DNA of 64,000 nucleotides, taken from NCBI GenBank assembly GCA_035460165.1, contig DATHWW010000019.1, forward strand, positions 1-64,000, in the 5' to 3' direction. Below are positions 60,385 to 64,000 of this stretch, in pieces. A model generated the notes under the pieces. The model ran no database searches. It was not told the DNA's origin and worked only from the letters and a program-made list of their open reading frames with translations. Position 1 is the first letter of the stretch; every line of letters starts with the position of its first letter. The DNA comes from MM2 sp035460165 (GTDB taxonomy: Bacteria; Pseudomonadota; Gammaproteobacteria; Burkholderiales; Methylophilaceae). Position numbers and translations under genes: made by a program.

Positions 60385-61356
60385 ATGTGGCCAAAGTGGC
60401 ATGCCCGGCGCTGGGAGGATTTCGCATTCTGGGGTCTGGCATGTACCGCTTGCGGCAGCCGAAAGGGATGGCATGCCTCCGGCTGCTCGCGAAGACTCTA
60501 CTCCTACGTGGCCGCGGCGACATGCCGGGAATGCGGCGCGAAATATTTTCTTAAAAAGTACCGCCACGCCAGCCCCGAAAAGGAATGCGAAGCGCTGCGC
60601 GAATACCGGGTTTTGCAGCAGTTGGAAAGCGCTAAGCGCGTTCCGCCCCTGGCGCCGCATGTCTACGATATTTGCCTGGGAACCTGCGCCTTTTCCATGG
60701 AGTTGCTGGTTGGGCAAACCCTGGATGTGCGCATAAAACAAGCGCACCAGAAGCAGGCGTTGGAAGACAGCCTCCGTCTGGCAGCGACCTGGCTGCGCAA
60801 ACTGCACAGCACCACTATCCAATGCAAAACCGGCAAACCCTACGCGCAATTGCTCAGCCAAATCGAGCTTGGCGGCGCCCCATTGGCTGCGCGCAACCAC
60901 ATGGCCCGCAAAGGGTTGGAATTGATGCGCCAAGACCTGGCCGAGGTCGAACAGTATTCCGGCGAGCCGGTTCCTTTGCATGGCGATTTCAAGGCATCCA
61001 ACCTGATCCAGACGAGCGCCGGAGTCTACGGCATCGATATCGGGCTGCGCTTCATGAACGCAGGCGCCATGGACGCCGCCCAGTTTATGGCAGACCAGCT
61101 ACTTAACCGGCGCAGGATAAATGTGAGCGGCAAGGATCGCGATGTTGCAGGGATGGTGGAAATATTCATGCAGGCCTATGGCGACGACACGCCAGAAAGC
61201 CGCAAACGGACGGCTTGGTGGCTGCTGTATTTCCTGCTTTCGTGGTGGGAAAGAGAGCTGGAGGGATGGAAACCCGCGCTGCTGGCGGATAGCCTTTATT
61301 CCGGCGCTCTTGCAGACGTTATTGCATTCCGCGAGGGGTGTGACGGCTTGCGATAA
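60385..61356 (+). CDS. kinase-like phosphotransferase (APH/LPS-kinase fold) with Cys-rich N terminus
   Basis: A 323-residue protein. The catalytic loop LHGDFKASNL (HGD-x4-N) and the following GIDIGLRFMNAGAMDAAQFM (metal-binding D at the DFG position) are those of protein-kinase-like phosphotransferases. N-lobe residues KYFLKKYR and EKECEALREYRVLQQL supply the ATP Lys and pairing Glu. The first 50 residues hold five cysteines (CTAC, GC, CREC) that could form a small zinc site, unusual for this fold. Candidates for phosphorylation are a sugar or lipid of the envelope polysaccharide. Directly follows the methyltransferase. Confidence 0.72.
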   Translation: MWPKWHARRWEDFAFWGLACTACGSRKGWHASGCSRRLYSYVAAATCRECGAKYFLKKYRHASPEKECEALREYRVLQQLESAKRVPPLAPHVYDICLGTCAFSMELLVGQTLDVRIKQAHQKQALEDSLRLAATWLRKLHSTTIQCKTGKPYAQLLSQIELGGAPLAARNHMARKGLELMRQDLAEVEQYSGEPVPLHGDFKASNLIQTSAGVYGIDIGLRFMNAGAMDAAQFMADQLLNRRRINVSGKDRDVAGMVEIFMQAYGDDTPESRKRTAWWLLYFLLSWWERELEGWKPALLADSLYSGALADVIAFREGCDGLR

Positions 61357-61466
61357 AGCCGCCTATGACTTGCATACCCGTCGAAACCGAAAGATCAATT
61401 CGCGCCCCAAAGGCTAGCCATTTGTAAGCATCAAGCCTGGACGAATGTTGATACAACAACCGCAGA

Positions 61467-61895
61467 CTATTTGGAATTTTCTTTCTCTGACAGTTTTTGG
61501 CCGACTGAACCAACATAGAAAACAACCAGCTTTACGGGCACTGAACCAACATTGCGGCCATTGTGGAGTGTATTGACGACCTCAGCTATCGCGTCGCCCG
61601 ATTTCAACTGCTTTGTCGTGCCATCTTTCAGTTGAACTTCAAGCTCACCCTCCAGAACCATGCCAAATGAAGGAACCGCGTGTAAATGCCAACCGGTCTC
61701 ACCACCAGGAGCAATTCCTACAACCATCCCGGTCACTTCGGCCTTGCCGGTGGGATACTCAATCGGCTTGCCATCCCAGCTGGATTCGGTCTTCAACACA
61801 GTCGAAACTGTAATGGCAGAGGACTGCTCCAGGGCAAGCGCATCAGGCAGCCATAGCAAAAGGATGAACTGGAAAAATACTCTTAGTGTTTTCAT
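61467..61895 (-). CDS. exported cupin-domain protein
   Basis: A 142-residue protein with signal peptide MKTLRVFFQFILLLWLPDALA. A single cupin barrel follows, with metal ligands in GGETGWHLHAVPSFGMVLEGELEV (His70, His72) and NTLHNGRN (His111). Small secreted cupins of this kind are common gene-cassette cargo; the enzymatic role is unknown. It is transcribed leftward as the left-most member of the cassette array, and an attC-like site (61931-62020) lies just upstream. I see no attC-like sequence after its own stop, in the 110 bp up to the kinase-like gene. Confidence 0.78.
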   Translation of the reverse strand: MKTLRVFFQFILLLWLPDALALEQSSAITVSTVLKTESSWDGKPIEYPTGKAEVTGMVVGIAPGGETGWHLHAVPSFGMVLEGELEVQLKDGTTKQLKSGDAIAEVVNTLHNGRNVGSVPVKLVVFYVGSVGQKLSEKENSK

Positions 61896-61930
61896 AGCAT
61901 CTTTTCTGAATTTTGATGGTTCATGTTTTT

Positions 61931-62020
61931 CTCTAACGTCGAAAGTAATCGGCGCTGGAGCGCAGCGGAAGGAGTCCAGCAGCGTAGATGTTGGACGTCC
62001 GGTTGACTGCCAGGTTAGAC
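61931..62020 (-). repeat. attC recombination site 1
   Basis: A 90-bp imperfect palindrome bounded by CTCTAAC (61931-61937) and GTTAGAC (62014-62020), matching the RYYYAAC / GTTRRRY core sites with one mismatch on the left. The inner arm CGGTTGACTGCCAGGTTAG is typical. The TAA stop of the neighbouring membrane protein lies inside the right core. Confidence 0.82.
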
Positions 62021-62554
62021 CGGCAGTGTGTAAATGTACTGATAGTAAACATGGAACCCAAAATAGTAGACGACCGAAAGTGTGCCAAATATAGCAACTG
62101 CTAAGCCCTTATGCAGTCGATGTGCAGGGTGTAGCCCAAGACGAGCACCGATGAAAGCGAACAATGGAAAGAAAGTAGTGAATAGCAATGCGTCAGCGGC
62201 CTGAACATACCAATGGAGATGCGGCGATGACATTGGACTATCCCAAACAGTTACCCAAATAGAGAAGCAATAGATCAGGGCGGCTGGCACAACTGCAAAA
62301 ATTGTTGCATTGCGCCAAGCATGGGTGGGTGATGCAAGACCGAACAAAATACCGAAGGGAACCGCAGCAACAATTGCACCCGAAATACTTTGCAGGAGCA
62401 AAGCGATAATCCCGTTGAGTGGGGGAAAAATCGAGAAGAGCGCGAATGACAGATGAACACCCCAAAATACTTGAGCCATGAAAAGCGCGGGGGTAAGAAA
62501 AATTATCCCAAGTAAGAAAAGGCTAGTCTGTGTCTGACGCGGTGAAATATGCAT
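62015..62554 (-). CDS. cassette-encoded membrane protein of unknown function
   Basis: A 179-residue hydrophobic protein with about five TM helices (for example FLLGIIFLTPALFMAQVFWGV, GIIALLLQSISGAIVAAVPFGILFGL, ATIFAVVPAALIYCFSIWV, and a C-terminal YYFGFHVYYQYIY). I recognise no family. It is encoded alone between attC-like sites 1 and 2, with its stop codon inside site 1, as expected for an integron cassette. Confidence 0.72.
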   Translation of the reverse strand: MHISPRQTQTSLFLLGIIFLTPALFMAQVFWGVHLSFALFSIFPPLNGIIALLLQSISGAIVAAVPFGILFGLASPTHAWRNATIFAVVPAALIYCFSIWVTVWDSPMSSPHLHWYVQAADALLFTTFFPLFAFIGARLGLHPAHRLHKGLAVAIFGTLSVVYYFGFHVYYQYIYTLPV

Positions 62555-62558
62555 TGGG

Positions 62559-62623
62559 GTCTCACGTTTGAATTAAAGAGCAATGCGTGTCAGCGCAGCG
62601 TCCGCTTGAATGACAGGTTAGAA
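62559..62623 (-). repeat. attC recombination site 2
   Basis: A 65-bp site bounded by GTCTCAC (62559-62565, one mismatch to RYYYAAC) and GTTAGAA (62617-62623, last base off consensus). The inner arm CGCTTGAATGACAGGTTAG is highly typical of bacterial attC sites. The stop of the next membrane protein lies in the right core. The shortest and most degenerate of the four. Confidence 0.72.
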
Positions 62624-63142
62624 ATCATGACGGCCTCGAATTTTTTGGATACTGTTTGAAATGCCCTCAGCCCCTAAAACAAGCCAAAGTGCTAGGCCTA
62701 ACTCTACGAATGTTGCGACTACATATGCAGCTAGCGTCGGGGTCCAAGCGCTCAGGGGCGGGGTAATACCCCTTAGTAAATAAATACGAGGTGTAAGAAT
62801 GACTGTTGAGAAATGGGTGACTAAATCAATGATTGAGTTAAACACATAAAAGACGCCAACTAAACGAAGTGCAAGCACTTGAAGCGCGGGTAGGAAGGTT
62901 TTGTCTGTATTTAGTTTATTACCGTCGATTAACTTGTTGGTAATAGTGGCCGGGAAGAAGAAAAGAATAAGCCCTATTGCTAAATTTCCCAGAGAAGGAA
63001 GTCCTGCAAGAAGAAAAGCAGGCCAGAATGATGGAGCTTTTATTGCATCGGGAATTAAGGTTGGCAGCCAGCTGATATACCAAAACAATAATACTGCGCC
63101 AATGATCTTAACTAAGAGGGATGTTAGGTCTTTGTAGTCCAT
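62618..63142 (-). CDS. cassette-encoded membrane protein of unknown function
   Basis: A 174-residue protein with about four TM helices (LLVKIIGAVLLFWYISWLPTLI, FLLAGLPSLGNLAIGLILFFF, ALRLVGVFYVFNSIIDLVTHF, AAYVVATFVELGLALWLVLG), short charged loops and a basic C terminus. No family recognised. It is a single gene between attC-like sites 2 and 3, with low GC relative to the window. Confidence 0.72.
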   Translation of the reverse strand: MDYKDLTSLLVKIIGAVLLFWYISWLPTLIPDAIKAPSFWPAFLLAGLPSLGNLAIGLILFFFPATITNKLIDGNKLNTDKTFLPALQVLALRLVGVFYVFNSIIDLVTHFSTVILTPRIYLLRGITPPLSAWTPTLAAYVVATFVELGLALWLVLGAEGISNSIQKIRGRHDF

Positions 63143-63160
63143 GTGCCGCCTATTGATGAG

Positions 63161-63259
63161 TTCTAACGTTCAAGGTGAGGGGCCGCCGGAGCGGCGAAGG
63201 CGTGGAAGTTCTCAACATGCGCAGCTTGCCGGCAGTCCTTCTCGACCAAAATGTTAAGC
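63161..63259 (-). repeat. attC recombination site 3
   Basis: A 99-bp palindromic site bounded by TTCTAAC (63161-63167) and GTTAAGC (63253-63259). The inner arms AACGTTCAAGGTGAGGGG and CTCGACCAAAATGTTAAGC are near-complementary, as in many chromosomal integron attC sites. The TAA stop of the next gene falls in the right core. Confidence 0.86.
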
Positions 63260-63679
63260 ATCTATTTCCTCCTCGGTGTCTGTTGGATATACCGACAAGC
63301 AGACGGATACCCCAGCTTCTCCTGCGAGCAAGAGCAGCTGGGGTGGGAACGTAAACGATGCACAGCCGGATGGGTTAATTTCGGCGCCGAAATCTAAGAT
63401 GGCACCATCTGCACCGGGGAGCGATACCAACATTTTGACCTGCTCAAGGTTCCCTCGAAGAAATGAAATGACGTCTTGAATTTGTTGGGATAGCTCAGAG
63501 AACTCTGCTTCACTTGCTACGACGCGTATTCCTGACGACTGGTTTATTTCTTCGCTATGCGTACTCTTGGGGAAGCGCTTCTCTCCTTTGCGCCAAAGTG
63601 AGTCCACTTCTAGCGAAGACTTTTCCATGAACCCATCTACATCGAAGTCGGTGCCGCCAGCTCGGAGAATGCAAGTCAT
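63254..63679 (-). CDS. cassette-encoded hypothetical protein
   Basis: A 141-residue acidic cytoplasmic protein (MTCILRAGGTDFDVDGFMEK at the start, PTDTEEEIDA at the end). It has a predicted helix SEAEFSELSQQIQDVISFLRGNLEQVKML followed by beta strands. The compact alpha/beta composition and acidity are like small immunity-type proteins, but I do not recognise a family. It starts five bases from the core of attC-like site 4 and ends in site 3. Confidence 0.72.
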   Translation of the reverse strand: MTCILRAGGTDFDVDGFMEKSSLEVDSLWRKGEKRFPKSTHSEEINQSSGIRVVASEAEFSELSQQIQDVISFLRGNLEQVKMLVSLPGADGAILDFGAEINPSGCASFTFPPQLLLLAGEAGVSVCLSVYPTDTEEEIDA

Positions 63680-63683
63680 AGCT

Positions 63684-63796
63684 GCCTAACGTGCTAAGTA
63701 AGGGGCGCGCCATGCTGTAGATGGCGAGGCTGTGTTGCCCAGAAGTGGTGAACGAAGTGGCTTCATGGCGAGTCCCGCTTGACTGTAGGGTTAGGT
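63684..63796 (-). repeat. attC recombination site 4
   Basis: A 113-bp site with perfect core matches on both ends: GCCTAAC (63684-63690, RYYYAAC) and GTTAGGT (63790-63796, GTTRRRY). Inner arms AAGGGGCGCGCCAT and ATGGCGAGTCCCGCTT are partly complementary. The clearest of the four sites. Confidence 0.9.
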
Positions 63797-64000
63797 GTCA
63801 TGAGCACGTTGGCGCTACTCAGAGTGGCAATGATACGGGACGCCTCTGCTTTGCCCTTAAGGTTTAATGCCGAGGAAGCTTTTGGATTTATTGTGAACTC
63901 TGGGTCAAGACTCAATTTGACACAGTGATTACGTATGGCCTCAAGCTCGGGGTTTTGAATTTCGCAGTTTTCAAAGTAATCCCATTCTCCTGAAGAAAGT
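63763..64000 (-). CDS. cassette-encoded hypothetical protein, N terminus beyond the window
   Basis: The last 78 residues of a leftward frame: it enters as LSSGEWDYFENCEIQNPELE and ends NVLMTPNPTVKRDSP at a TGA (63763-63765). The last codons lie inside attC-like site 4. C termini of the form NPTVKRD, created by reading into attC, are familiar from integron cassette proteins. I recognise no family; its start is outside the window. Confidence 0.65.
   Translation of the reverse strand, partial: LSSGEWDYFENCEIQNPELEAIRNHCVKLSLDPEFTINPKASSALNLKGKAEASRIIATLSSANVLMTPNPTVKRDSP

Larger units (their letters stand above)
61896..64000 (-). mobile_element. integron gene-cassette array (leftward), right end beyond the window
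   Basis: Four attC-like sites alternate with five leftward genes of unrelated function, including the cupin at the left end. Gene starts lie close to the preceding site, and stop codons fall inside the following one. This is the standard cassette arrangement. The genes are visibly richer in A+T than the EPS locus, indicating separate origin. No integrase gene or attI is in the window; from the gene direction they should lie to the right of 64000. Whether a functional integrase exists cannot be told from here. Confidence 0.85.

Noticed and set aside
61360..61466. Possible fifth attC after the cupin gene
   Set aside because: No paired RYYYAAC/GTTRRRY cores or complementary arms could be found between the cupin stop and the kinase-like gene.

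Overview
The window reads as chromosome from a betaproteobacterium, probably of the Nitrosomonadales/Gallionella/Sulfuricella type. This is inferred from GC-rich coding sequence, a complete exosortase A (XrtA/PEP-CTERM) exopolysaccharide locus, -24/-12 (sigma-54) promoters in front of PEP-CTERM genes, an Anbu-type proteasome homologue after mutS, and a cassette array with attC-like sites. I saw no tRNA, rRNA, insertion sequence, prophage or CRISPR array.

Layout. (1) 1-3.6 kb: housekeeping genes on the minus strand, mutS coupled to a proteasome-like peptidase and then the edge of an alpha/beta hydrolase. (2) 3.8-12.0 kb: tviB-tviC, predicted to make UDP-GlcNAcA and UDP-GalNAcA; prsT, a TPR lipoprotein of the XrtA system; then a three-gene set of FeeM-like N-acyl amino acid synthase, ThiF/E1-like adenylyltransferase and nitroreductase. 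(3) 12.2-20.1 kb: three PEP-CTERM proteins, the first two with textbook -24/-12 promoters and strong terminators, enclosing a LolA-like/beta-barrel/RND operon that looks like an envelope lipid-transport machine. (4) 20.1-22.1 kb: a SEL1-lytic transglycosylase and a GAF protein on the minus strand. (5) 22.4-41.2 kb: the main XrtA operon: export lipoprotein, chain-length protein, tyrosine autokinase, outer-membrane protein, ATPase, deacetylase, FemAB-like protein, glycosyltransferases, xrtA fused to an EpsI domain, amidotransferase, methyltransferase and Wzy-like ligase. Most genes overlap or nearly touch.

(6) 41.2-50.1 kb: accessory polysaccharide genes: an asparagine-synthase paralogue without its nucleophilic Cys, a kelch-like secreted protein, a PP-loop protein paired with a pyruvyltransferase, two GT2 enzymes and a flippase. 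(7) 50.1-61.4 kb: two divergent acyl/peptidyl-modification operons. Leftward: acyl carrier protein, hydrolase 2, a hydrolase 1-FemAB fusion, ATP-grasp and a TPR protein. Rightward: GNAT/FemAB protein, acyl-CoA ligase, PLP decarboxylase, then after a palindromic repeat a methyltransferase and a kinase-like protein. (8) 61.4-64.0 kb: a leftward integron cassette array with four attC-like sites, cut by the window edge; any integrase should lie to the right.

How it works together (inference). Nucleotide sugars from TviB/TviC and others are assembled by the glycosyltransferases, flipped, polymerised and exported through the export/chain-length/kinase system. XrtA cleaves PEP-CTERM proteins and probably hands them to surface glycan. 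The carrier-protein, ligase, decarboxylase, hydrolase and FemAB genes probably build and attach an acyl or aminoacyl substituent. The usual regulators PrsK/PrsR and the initiating phosphoglycosyl transferase of XrtA loci are not in this window and must be sought outside it. The FeeM-ThiF-nitroreductase set, with a foldable leader in front, is the most likely place for undescribed chemistry.
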